Below are positions 1 through 9,610 of a stretch of DNA of 64,000 nt, piece by piece. Position 1 is the stretch's first letter. Every line of letters starts with the position of its first letter. Made by a program: the position numbers and the translations under genes. The notes beneath the pieces are model-generated. The model ran no database searches. It was given only the letters and a program-made list of their open reading frames with translations, and was not told the origin of the DNA. Source of the stretch: Zygnema cylindricum (taxonomy: Eukaryota; Streptophyta; Zygnematophyceae; Zygnematales; Zygnemataceae); NCBI GenBank assembly GCA_037447655.1, contig JBBHKE010002852.1, positions 116,681-180,680 of the forward strand, written 5' to 3'.

Positions 1-370
1 AGGTCGTCGAAAAAGCTTTCTTCTCCGCACACAAATCGCCATTTTTTTATGAGAATAAATGTCCCCGTACCAATTTGTCGGTATTCGGTCGTAGTTGTGG
101 CCTTCACAATCTGATTTCACAGAAAAAAAAAAAAAAACGGAAAAAGCAAAACAAAAAAGGAAACAAGTCAAGAGCGTTTAGTTTTTCAAGAGAGTTAGTT
201 TTTTTTTTTCTATTTTACTTTCTTATATGTTTTGAAGGAAAATAGTGTTATGAATTATACTCTAAGAACCTTATAATTTTTCATTCATAGTGTCAACCGC
301 TTCGGGGCTATGTATGGTGGAAAGAAATATATATTATTATTATAATTTGTAATGTATAAAAAAACAAATG
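1..370. other. AT-rich leader, nothing recognised
   Basis: Low-complexity AT-rich DNA with poly-A and poly-T runs. I see no coding exon, RNA gene or repeat terminus in it. Confidence 0.6.
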
Positions 371-1491
371 TAGGTTTTGCCTCAAATCTTTTGAACATAA
401 ATACGACATTTTTGGATAGATGAAAATGGATCCGATACAATAAATAAAAAAAATAAAAAGCAAAACAAAAAAGGAAACAGCTGAAGAGAGGGCGAGAGGG
501 AGAGAGGGGAAGTGGGAGAGAGGGGTAGAGGGAGAGGGAGAGGAAGAGGGAGAGAGAGAGGGAGAGGGAGACGGAGAGGGAGAGGGAGAGGGAGAGGGAG
601 AGGGAGAGGGAGAGGAGAGGGAGAGGGAGAGGGAGAGGGAGAGGGAGAGGGAGGAAGGGAGATAGGGGGAGAGGGAAAGGGAGAGGGAGAGAGAAAGGAG
701 AGAGGGAGAGAGAGGGAGAGAGAGAGGGGGAGAGGAAGAGAGGGAGAGGAGAGAGGGAGAGAGGGAGAGAGGGAGAGAGGGAGAGAAGGAGAGAGGGAGA
801 TCGGAAAGGAGACGAAGAGGGAGAAAGGAGACAGGCATAGCGAGAGAGAGAGGAGAGGGAGAGGAGGGAGGGAGGAAGAGAGGGAGGGAGGGAGGAAGAG
901 AGGGAGGGAGGGAGGAAGATGTTAAGATTCCTTAGGTTTTGCCTCAAATCTTTTGAACATAAATACGACATTTTTGGATAGATGAAAATGGATCCGATAC
1001 AATAAATAAAAAACATGAAAAGCAAAACAAAAAAGGAAACAGCTGAAGAGAGGGCGAGAGGGAGAGAGGGGAAGTGGGAGAGGGAGAGGGAGAGGGAGAG
1101 GGAGAGGGAGAGGGAGAGGGAGAGGGAGAGGGAGACGGAGAGGGAGAGGGAGAGGGAGAGGGAGAGGGAGAGGGAGAGGGAGAGGGAGAGGGAGAGGGAG
1201 AGGGAGAGGGAGGAAGGGAGATAGGGGGAGAGGGAAAGGGAGAGGGAGAGAGAAAGGAGAGAGGGAGAGAGGGAGAGAGAGAGGGGGAGAGGAAGAGAGG
1301 GAGAGGAGAGAGGGAGAGAGGGAGAGAGGGAGAGAGGGAGAGAAGGAGAGAGGGAGATCGGAAAGGAGACGAAGAGGGAGAAAGGAGACAGGCATAGCGA
1401 GAGAGAGAGGAGAGGGAGAGGAGGGAGGGAGGAAGAGAGGGAGGGAGGGAGGAAGAGAGGGAGGGAGGGAGGAAGATGTTAAGATTCCTAG
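371..1491. repeat. Tandem duplication (562-bp unit) of a GA-rich tract
   Basis: Two copies start at 371 and 933 with the same ~110-bp unique lead (GGTTTTGCCTCAAATC and onward), followed by a GGGAGA/GAGAGG purine tract (about 488-919 and 1030-1471). The tract lengths differ internally, as expected for slippage. The first copy ends with GAAGA plus the first ~12 bases of the miniature LTR element that starts at 1477, so the duplication happened after that element inserted. Long Ser/Leu/Pro or Glu/Gly/Arg reading frames here are low-complexity artefacts. Confidence 0.9.
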
Positions 1492-1668
1492 GATCGGGGG
1501 ATAGAATAGACGATCCCAATGTAGGGATTGATGAGCCGGCCAGGATTATATAGGTTTAAGTGTGGATTTTTACCACAATTCCGGATATCGAGCAAACATT
1601 TCACGTACGTCAACACCCCCCCTCGAGAGGTAGCCGGTCATAATTGTCCATGTAAACCTAGTCCCCTT

Positions 1669-1681
1669 GGCTCCGATACCA
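1669..1681 (-). promoter_or_regulatory. Primer-binding site, initiator tRNA-Met 3'-end type
   Basis: Minus-strand TGGTATCGGAGCC lies immediately after an LTR ending AACA. It differs by one base from the classical plant LTR-retrotransposon PBS complementary to the 3' end of initiator tRNA-Met. This is the main evidence that the 1477-2114 unit is an LTR-type element. Confidence 0.7.
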
Positions 1682-1737
1682 TGTTAAGATTCCTAGAATC
1701 GGAGGATAGAATGAACGATCCCAATAAAGGGAATGAT

Positions 1738-1809
1738 GAGCCGGCCAGGATTTGAACCTGGGACCTTTCACTTTAGCTGTGAATGTACTAACCACTGTAC
1801 CACCAGCTC
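1738..1809 (-). tRNA. 72-nt tRNA cloverleaf embedded in a TRIM LTR (loop reads CUA)
   Basis: Minus strand. The acceptor stem GAGCTGG pairs with CCGGCTC (one G-U). The D stem is GTAC/GTAC, the anticodon stem TTCAC/GTGAA is perfect, the loop is AGCTAAA, the variable loop has 5 nt, and the T stem CCAGG/CCTGG is perfect with loop TTCAAAT. The A box is TGGTACAGTGG and the B box GGTTCAAATCC, both close to the Pol III consensus. Loop positions 34-36 read CTA, but position 33 is G instead of the invariant U, so decoding is doubtful. It is in sense orientation to its LTR. More likely a mobile tRNA-derived Pol III module than a working amber suppressor. Confidence 0.6.
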
Positions 1810-1917
1810 AGATGTTACGCTGGTGGGTCCAATATTATATAGGTTTTAGTGTGGATTTTACCACAATTTCGGATATCGAGCGCACGTTTCACGTACGTCA
1901 ACACCCCCACCCCACGT

Positions 1918-1985
1918 ACGGCCAGGATTTGAACCTGAGACCTTTCACTTTAGCTCCGAACGCACTATCACTGTGCCACCAGCTC
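1918..1985 (-). tRNA. Degenerate second tRNA-like sequence in the TRIM
   Basis: Same layout as the 1738-1809 cloverleaf: acceptor GAGCTGG, D stem GCAC/GTGC, B box GGTTCAAATCC. The anticodon stem is broken (TTCGG versus GTGAA) and the 3' acceptor strand is partly lost (CCGTA). A pseudo-tRNA relic. Confidence 0.5.
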
Positions 1986-2661
1986 AGATGTTATGCTAGT
2001 GGGTCCAATTTTCCAATTTTATATAGGTTTAAGTGTGGATTTTTACCACAATTCCGGATATCAAGCGCACATTGGGATCGTCTATTCTATCCCCTGATCC
2101 TAGGAATCTTAACAGAAGAGAGGGAGGGAGGGAGAGAGGGAGAGAGGGAGAGGAGAAAAAAGTTGTACTTCAATGCCAGAAATATGAGGCCGGCCGAGGT
2201 AGCTCAGAAAGGTGACGCTGATGCCATTTTTGTCGATAGGAACAGAAAATTCTTCGAAACTTCCTCCTGCAGAGAAATTCAGAAGGACCTGCATTCTCCG
2301 TTTGCTTCTCAAATGACTCAGGTCGCAGGTCAAAACAGTTGAATTTGGATGGCGAGGGTCTCCCGGTTCGTTTCTTGGGCCACAAACTTCACTTCTTTCG
2401 TTGACCTTCAAACCGAAAAAGTCAATTTTGATTTAGCGCTTTACAGTAACCATGTCAGACTGCGACAGTGACAGCGACAGTGACAGCGACAGAAGTCTTA
2501 AAGTCTTAATGCGGCAAGGCTATAAGACGTTTTTTTTTTCTTTCTGAAGCTTTAATTTCTCTCCCCTCTCGGCCTTTTTTCCCTTCCCCTCACTCTCTCT
2601 CTGCCTCTCTCCGCCTCTTACAGTTTTTTTTTCTTGATTCTGTGTACGTCTTTCCAAATAG

Positions 2662-3348
2662 GTGTCCATGGAGGATTTGATAAAAGACGACATGATGGAA
2701 TTGGGTGTTAAAGTGGTATTTAAAACGATTAATAGTATTGCAAGAGGGACATATAATATGGTGACAGAATCTATGGAAAGAGTCTCATGGTTCATTGAAG
2801 TGAAACACAAAAAAGGAATCGACGAGCAAAAAATCATTTTTCAGATGCAACTTGAGAATAATATACTGTCTATTCACAAGCTTCCAAGCCAACAATCTTT
2901 GCATTTTAAATCTTTGTCATCGAAAGGCAACTGGAAGTGGGAAAGAAATTTAGCTTCTCTCCAGTATTGTGAAACTGAAAGATCGGTCTTTATGGATCAG
3001 ATGAAGAGGGGAGGCTTGGTAGAGGGAAATGTAACTCACATGTGTGCTGTCATGAGTCTCAAGGATCTGATTGGTCTGATGGCCTGTTGGCTTCTTTTCT
3101 TCTGGGAAGGGCTGGTAGCTGAAAAGGATTTCAATGACAGTAGATCCCTCATGGAGATAAAATGTCGTCATTATTCGCTTGAAAATGTGTATGATGGGGA
3201 AGTGACGATGGGGTACTGTAGCAAGCTTGACAAGTTTATGACATTATGTGTCAATGTAGTGTGTTTTCACATTGAGGAAAGTTATGGCATAGATGCTAGC
3301 TTGCAAGAAGAAAAATCTGAGGATAAAAGAGAGATGGGGGACCTATAA
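2662..3348 (+). CDS. Unrecognised 228-aa open reading frame
   Basis: Begins with MSMEDL and runs open for 228 codons without low complexity, unusual here. It is preceded by a pyrimidine tract and an AAATAG|GTG acceptor-like site just upstream of the first ATG, so it may be an internal or terminal exon. It has a short hydrophobic run (GLMACWLLFFWEGL, about residues 139-152) and an acidic, lysine-rich C-terminus. I recognise no domain. It fills most of the spacer between the two direct-repeat copies and stops within a few bases of the second copy. It could be a gene fragment carried with the duplication or a chance frame. Confidence 0.3.
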   Translation: MSMEDLIKDDMMELGVKVVFKTINSIARGTYNMVTESMERVSWFIEVKHKKGIDEQKIIFQMQLENNILSIHKLPSQQSLHFKSLSSKGNWKWERNLASLQYCETERSVFMDQMKRGGLVEGNVTHMCAVMSLKDLIGLMACWLLFFWEGLVAEKDFNDSRSLMEIKCRHYSLENVYDGEVTMGYCSKLDKFMTLCVNVVCFHIEESYGIDASLQEEKSEDKREMGDL

Positions 3349-3982
3349 AATTCCTAAAATCGGGGGATATAATGAACGATCCCAATAAAGGGATTGATGA
3401 GCCGGCCAGGATTTGAACCTAGGACCTTTCACTTTAGCTGTGAATGTACTAACCACTGTACCACCAGCTCAGATGTTACGCTGGTGGGTCCAATATTATA
3501 TAGGTTTTAGTGTGGATTTTACCACAATTTCGGATATCGAGCGCACGTTTCACGTACGTCAACAACCCCACCCCACGTACGGCCAGGATTTGAACCTGAG
3601 ACCTTTCACTTTAGCTCCGAACGCACTATCACTGTGCCACCAGCTCAGATGTTATGCTAGTGGGTCCAATTTTCCAATTTTATATAGGTTTAAGTGTGGA
3701 TTTTTACCACAATTCCGGATATCGAGCGCACATTGGGATCGTCTATTCTATCCCCTGATCCTAGGAATCTTAACAGAAGAGAGGGAGGGAGGGAGAGAGG
3801 GAGAGAGGGAGAGGAGAAAAAAGTTGTACTTCAATGCCAGAAATATGAGGCCGGCCGAGGTAGCTCAGAAAGGTGACGCTGATGCCATTTTTGTCGATAG
3901 GAACAGAAAATTCTTCGAAACTTCCTCCTGCAGAGAAATTCAGAAGGACCTGCATTCTCCGTTTGCTTCTCAAATGACTCAG
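3345..3982. repeat. Direct repeat copy 2 of 1684-2321
   Basis: Starts within the TRIM LTR end, lacks the PBS and short LTR, and continues through the right TRIM end into the same GA tract and unique flank as copy 1. The copies diverge after the shared ...CAAATGACTCAG at 3982/2321. Confidence 0.9.
3399..3470 (-). tRNA. Second copy of the 72-nt TRIM tRNA cloverleaf
   Basis: Essentially identical to 1738-1809, with one visible change that weakens the T stem (CCTAGG for CCCAGG). Same CTA loop and same missing U33. Its presence follows from the segmental duplication. Confidence 0.55.
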
Positions 3983-6570
3983 TCTCCCGTCACACTTTAT
4001 TTATTTAAAACAGCACAGGCTTCTTCAGATTGTTAAGAGCAAATTGAATGTACGTTTACTAACTAAATTTTCCACAATTTAGCACTTTAGTATAATGTGT
4101 GAGATTTACAGATAGCAGCCGTTGTCATTAAAGTTTAGGGGAGAAACAAAATAATGAGTTTGTTTTCCGGTATCTATAAGAGGTTTGGTGGTCAAATCTT
4201 TTTAATGTCCTTGCTGTAAACTGAAAAAATAGTGACATATTTCATGTTTTCAATTAGAATTTTACGAAGGAATGGTGAACTCAAATTTTACCTGGTGAAA
4301 TTTGAATCAAAAACATAATAATAATAACGATATCCTCATTTTCCGCACTTATAAAGTATGAAGTATAGAAATGGATTGTACACACACCCTCTTCATATGT
4401 AGTAGCGACATTATTACAATAGCAAATATAGCTCGACTTTTTTTTATTAATTCTGAGACAGTTTTCGTATTTTTACTCACAGTCATGTCATTCAGAGCAA
4501 TAGAAAAAGAACCGCCTGTTTGATTGACATAACCAAAACTAGAAAAATAGAGGCGAACCTGTCCAGTGAAAAAAAAGAAAAAAAAATAAAATAAAAACAA
4601 ATATGAATAAATAGGCATTCAAAACTGCAAGGTAACCTTCCATAATATGCATGTTAAAATTCTCTGACAGGTTTCTTTTAACCCCAAAGCTGCATTTTCA
4701 ATCCGTTTCTAAAACTAGATTCCCATTACATTCAAACTATCTCTATATAACCACACCTATAAATGTCTCTAGGAATGCCTTTTTTTCTCCAGGCTCCATT
4801 GAAAATTGCTAGAGCTGGAAACACTTTTGTACGTATAAAAGTGCATTCCTTTTGTTTGGTACTTTTGTACTTTTGTGTTTTTGTACTTTAGTACTTTGTG
4901 TACTCACCCAATAAACTCCGGATGTCAATGGAATATAGTATCCGAAACTTTGGTTGAAGTCAGTCGGCCATAAACGCGCCGTCGAAAAAATGTTTTCCGT
5001 TCGTTAAGGGCAGCGAGTGTGGTGTTTTCCCCTCCCACAACATAGGGAGAACTTAAATCTCCCGACCATACTCGTCCATAAACATCGGCTAGGGAGGGCC
5101 CACCACAATTAATGCGGATGACGGAGACTGCATTGGATAACTGAGGCTAGATAAGAGATTTGTCGATGGGATTCAAAACGATAAGAGTACATTTTGTGAA
5201 AGACATAGACATTTGACACCAGTATAAGACAATGAATGTGGAGAGGGACACGTGTATAGCAACTTGGAGGCATTTTTTGCAGATAGAAATTGCCAAAGTG
5301 GCGATCGTATGGTCAAATTGAACTGTGGCAAACCCGTTGACAAAAAGTATGCGATGGCAGTTTTAAGAGACTATTGGCCACTTAAAGCATGGAGTGGTTC
5401 CTGTGCGATCACATAATGTAGAAGCATCCACTACAGAATGAGTTCTGAATTATTTTTGACAGTCATGGAGAAGCAGTATGATTCTAAATGGCAACACTTA
5501 AAATGCCAACATTCACTAAATGGAAACTGGCGCTTCAATTCGACCTTCACGATTGAACGTTAGCCTGATTCGGCTTTTCGTTAGACATTAAATTTCATGA
5601 TGATTATAATGGTTGAGAATTAGCGTTGATTTTGAACACCCAACATTTCACATTTCGCATTCAACAACCCACATCGAACAAACTAACCAACATTTGAAAA
5701 ACCAAAATTGAACAATGCCTTAGCCTTGAACATCGCACATTGGCTGGTGGGCATTGTCCAATGAACACCCCAAATTTTGCAATTAAAACATCATACATAT
5801 ATGAGTGTGTATGTGTATAATTGAAAATTGAAGCCTAATTGAGATCCAACAATTTAAAAATTTAATACACATTGTAAACTTGGTATGTGTTTCACGACTA
5901 GATACGTCCATTTCATCTTTATATATCCTTTTTTCAATGTCCTTCGATTCTATCTTAATTATAATTCGAAGCAATGTTCATCTTTAGCCTTTAATGGTGG
6001 TCAAAAATTTTGCATCGTGCTCTATACCCAAAAAGGTTAACCTATTGCAAAAATTATGAAATAGAATCTTCTTCTCTCGTATTTATATTCAGCTTATTTT
6101 CTAAAAGAAAAAGGAGTAAAGGGATGAAAACCTGACAGAGAATAAAAAAAAAACTCCCATTTCATCCTATTTTGGACCGTACAATTCGGTTTTTCACATT
6201 AATAAATCCACCCGGGTTATATGCACTTTTTGACCTCATCCTCCGTGACGTGACAATTTTTACAGAAAAATAGACCTCAGCCAGGAAGTCCAATTCCATT
6301 TTTTTAAAACCGGTTTTTGTAAAAAAACCACCCCCCCCTTTTTCTTTTCTCCATTCCTCCGGATTTAGATTCTAGTTGTGAGTCAAAATTGGGGAATTTG
6401 GTTAAAAAAAATTACATTTAAAAAATTAAGTATTTAAAAAAAAAAATGGAGACCCAATTTCAATTCATTAAATTCAGTTTTTTCTCAAATTCTGGTTCAG
6501 CAATCATGAAACGGTTTAAATCATGAAAAAAAGGTAAGAAAAAACGGTTTTTCCCTGCAAAAACATCTGT
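3983..6570. other. No gene recognised
   Basis: AT-rich DNA with TTTGTACTTT-type short tandem runs (about 4856-4912). There is no conserved exon, repeat terminus or RNA gene that I can support. Confidence 0.5.
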
Positions 6571-6725
6571 TTAATTTGGTAAAAGACGGCGGTTTTTCTC
6601 CGATATGAAAATCGGGAATCGGTCAATTTGCTTCAAAAAACTTCTAAAAATTCTAAAAATCCTTGTCCCCAAAAAAAAAAAAAAAAAGGAATAAAATGTT
6701 CGCATTTCCTTCAATATCCACTCAC

Positions 6726-6966
6726 CATTTTGTGCTGCCGCATTTCCCAAAAAGTCCGCCATAAAAAACAAAATCACAGAAACGACAAAAGTTGGATGAG
6801 CTGGTAGGTGACGCCATAGCTGTCCCGGCGCTGCCACGTCAGCCTTCCTTTGCCTCCAACGGAACTGAACTCCGTTATCCATAGAACCACGCTGCCAGCC
6901 TTCTTCACGGAAGTCGAATCCTTCGTCTTCACTTTCGTTCCGGGGAAAAAAAAACGAGCGCTGCAA
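6726..6966 (-). CDS. Candidate first coding exon, product unknown
   Basis: Minus-strand frame from the ATG at 6966 begins MQRSFFFPRNESEDEG, is non-repetitive and acidic, then has a tryptophan/arginine-rich stretch and a hydrophobic segment (HPTFVVSVILFFMADFLG, about residues 57-74). It reaches a strong splice donor, AAATG|GTGAGT, with the intron starting at 6725. Past the donor the frame turns into intron-like poly-F. I do not recognise the protein and cannot find a matching second exon within the next few hundred bases. It could be a real small membrane protein or chance. Confidence 0.3.
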
Positions 6967-7427
6967 AAAAAACGCTTACCCTATCGTTTTTTCAATTTTC
7001 GTCTGTTGAAATGAAAAGCTAGGCTCCCTTTTTTCCGCAGTTCTGACAGGATTGGCTGATGAGAGCTGGTGTCTTTCTTTCATTTTCTTACTTTTTTGTC
7101 CTTTTCTTTTGGTACGGAAGCTGGAGGGACGCAAAAGTGGTACTATGGCGTACTAAGTACGTGTTACGCGACACATTTGGTACTTTGGTACGAAGGTACA
7201 TTTTGCGAATGATGTACGGTACGAACCACATTAAAAAACATAGCACCGTACTAAGCTGTACTGCACCAATAGTCCAAGAGCACTAAAGTACAGTAACTGC
7301 GGCGTTTCTGTGTTTTATTTTGTTGGCGTGAGAATGTCGGTCGCTGTCGATGTCGACAACGCGATATCTTGACCATCGTGGAATTGTTATGATGCCCAAT
7401 CCTTTTTCGACGACAGTGACACGTCAT

Positions 7428-7483
7428 GTACTGTATTGTACTGTACTGTACTGTACTGTACTGTACTGTACTGTACTGTACTA
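7428..7483. repeat. (CTGTA)n pentanucleotide microsatellite
   Basis: About eleven near-perfect CTGTA units. The same ACTGTAC/GTAC word is scattered through neighbouring intergenic DNA (e.g. 7130-7270, 8795-8811, 9288-9300). Confidence 0.95.
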
Positions 7484-8304
7484 TCCGAAAGCGTGTTGCA
7501 CGGACTGCAGGCATGTCAACGAATGTCAACGAGTCAGCTGGAGGATAGCGAGAATTCGTACATCTGTCATTTGCGATGAAAAAGGCCGTTGAAATTCCCA
7601 GATTGTCGTTATGGTCGCCAGCTTATCTGACAGCTGACGAGGTGCGAGTGCACCAATGTACGGAGTCGATGCAATTGCAGCGTACAGCCGAAATGAGGGA
7701 AGCGTCACGTATATGATGACAAAAGTACAATACTGCAATCTTGCAAATGAAGCCGCTTTTTTCTTCATCTGACATCCTCGTGCACGCAAATTCGTCACTT
7801 TATTTTGTCTTTTTTGCGCAAACTTAAAAATAAAACCGTCGGATCCTGATTAGTACGAAGCAGTTTAACTTAGGGTGCACCTCTCTGTGCGAAAACTTGT
7901 CCTTTCTTCTTGTCGTTCTTTTCGCGTACTAAATCAAGAAATCGTAAAATTTTTGTTACAGGTTTTTGAAATGAAAAATGCTTCGCCACGTCAACACTTT
8001 CAAATAAGCACGATCACATTCTTCCGTATTTTATTGATTTCCATCACGATTCGTACTAAAAAAGGACGCGAAAGGGAGCGGTTCCAGCTCAGGCCAACCA
8101 CTCAACTTTCCAATGGAAAAAAAAAAAAACCGGAGAGTCTCTCAAATATTTGAGCGTACGGCCAATCGGAAACGTACTTCACACGAATTGAAATAAAAAA
8201 GTACACATATTATTTAGAAAGTACATATGTACCCTCCAATACACCAGAAAAGAACAAAAAAACAAAACGTACGGTCAAAAACATTTAAAAAAAAAATCGC
8301 AAGC
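7484..8304. other. No gene recognised
   Basis: Intergenic-looking DNA. The short reading frames have no domain or compositional signature that I would defend. Confidence 0.45.
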
Positions 8305-8306
8305 TA

Positions 8307-8793
8307 CACCGCGAATCGTAATTAGAGTAAATTACTCTAATTCGGTCGCTCGAAATTTCGACTCTATCACATCAAATAGAGTGGATGATTCTAATTTTTT
8401 CATTATACTGTTTAATTAGCGTTTTTAATTTTAATATATGTTCGTTTTAAATAGTGTGGAGTACGGATGACGTCCGTCCGTGCAAAATTGTACTTTTATA
8501 AATAAAAAGTACAAATAATGATTTAATACAGGCCATTATCATGTAACTGCGTTTTAACAATCCGCGTAGTGCAGACGTTATAGTGACGATAAACTGTACG
8601 TTTTGTCAGATTCTGTAAAAATACCTTATTTACAGTAGAGGATATTAACTTGCCAAATTAGAGTACACCGCATAAATTAGAGTAAATTCCTTTCTGAAAC
8701 AGTTCTTCACATAAATTAGAGTAAATTACTCTAATTATTTTTTTATCTTTTTTTACTCTAATTTTTTCATTACTCTAATTACGATGCGCGGTG
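8307..8793. mobile_element. Mariner-like MITE, CACCGC family, member 1
   Basis: 487 bp bounded by TA on both sides (8305-8306, 8794-8795). The termini CACCGCGAATCGTAATTAG and its inverse (CTAATTACGATGCGCGGTG) form the TIR, and several subterminal AGAGTAAATTACTCTAATT palindromes follow. No coding capacity. The TA duplication suggests the Tc1/mariner superfamily. Confidence 0.8.
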
Positions 8794-9072
8794 TACAGTA
8801 CAGTACAGTACATCGCTGAGATAGTGAGATAAAACCAGAACACTTCTCTCCCTTCTCCTTTTCGCGTCCTTTCTAAAACTATTTCACATGGAAAGATAAT
8901 TTCTTTACGGGTTGATGGCAGCATGGAACTACACAATAGAGTCAAATTATTTTTACTGTTGCATATTCTTGTCCTTATCGCATGATTCCCGTCCCTCTTC
9001 CAAAGGAGACCGACAAATGCCGCGATTTTTTTCTGCAATAAAGGTAAACCCATGATTTTTAAAAGTACAGTT

Positions 9073-9287
9073 CACCGTGAATCGCTATTATTGTTAACAA
9101 TTTTTTCGCCACTAAAAACATTTTTTTCGTACACACTTGTCCGATTTTCAATTTGAAACCGCCAATAAGAAGCTGAGAATCTTACCTTTCAATCGAAACC
9201 GTCAGATCGATAATCCGACAAGTTTATACGGAGAAAAGATGTTTTATGTGGCGAAAAAAATACTAACACTAATAGCGATTCGCGGTG
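9073..9287. mobile_element. Short CACCGC-family MITE
   Basis: 215 bp, left end CACCGTGAATCGCTATTA and right end TAATAGCGATTCGCGGTG followed by TA (9288-9289). The left TA has mutated to TT. No coding capacity. Confidence 0.65.
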
Positions 9288-9610
9288 TACTGTACTGTAG
9301 TCGTCCACTATCGACAAAATGTATTTATTGCGCACCAAACACCAAACCAGAATTATCGAGTTCCACACGTCCACACAAGTCAAAGCGTGTCAGCTTCCAA
9401 AGGATGCTGAGCTTAGATATTTGATTTTTTTGTCCGGGTGTGGTTTCCGAACCTGGCGTCGATTACCGAACCTCCACGTCCACGTTACCACTCCCACGTG
9501 TGCTACATTCAAATTTCAAATTTTCCGTACCGCTGGTCCCTCTATACATACTCTCTTTATTTTTTTTGTCGTTTTTCAGGTTATTGACTGCAAACTCGTA
9601 ACGGATATTT

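Larger units (their letters stand above)
1477..2114 (-). mobile_element. TRIM-like miniature LTR element with inverted outer ends
   Basis: The 638-bp unit is flanked by a perfect 5-bp duplication GAAGA (1472-1476 and 2115-2119) inside the GA tract. It begins TGTTAAGATTCCTAGGATC and ends with the reverse complement, giving a ~46-bp terminal inverted repeat. On the minus strand I read, in order: a partial LTR-like unit with a degenerate tRNA-like sequence (~2076-1918), a G-rich tract, a 222-bp LTR (1903-1682) with a complete tRNA cloverleaf, a PBS TGGTATCGGAGCC (1681-1669), ~50 bp internal, a G-rich PPT, and a shorter LTR (1615-1477) that has lost the tRNA part. No coding capacity. The outer inverted ends are both LTR 3' ends, which is odd for an LTR element. 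A foldback DNA element is the alternative. Confidence 0.65.
1684..2321. repeat. Direct repeat copy 1 (second copy 3345-3982)
   Basis: About 638 bp, including both tRNA-like sequences, the right end of the TRIM, a short GA tract and ~170 bp of unique flank, recurs at 3345-3982 with few differences. The two copies are separated by ~1.0 kb. Because unique flank is included, this is a segmental duplication and not two independent insertions. Confidence 0.9.

Noticed and set aside
488-1397. Long Ser/Pro/Leu-rich and Glu/Gly/Arg-rich reading frames on both strands
   Set aside because: They translate a GA/GGGAGA microsatellite. Open in all frames, no start context, no domain.
1738-1809. Functional amber-suppressor tRNA gene
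   Set aside because: Position 33 is G, not U, and the sequence lies in a mobile LTR. Not claimed without expression evidence.
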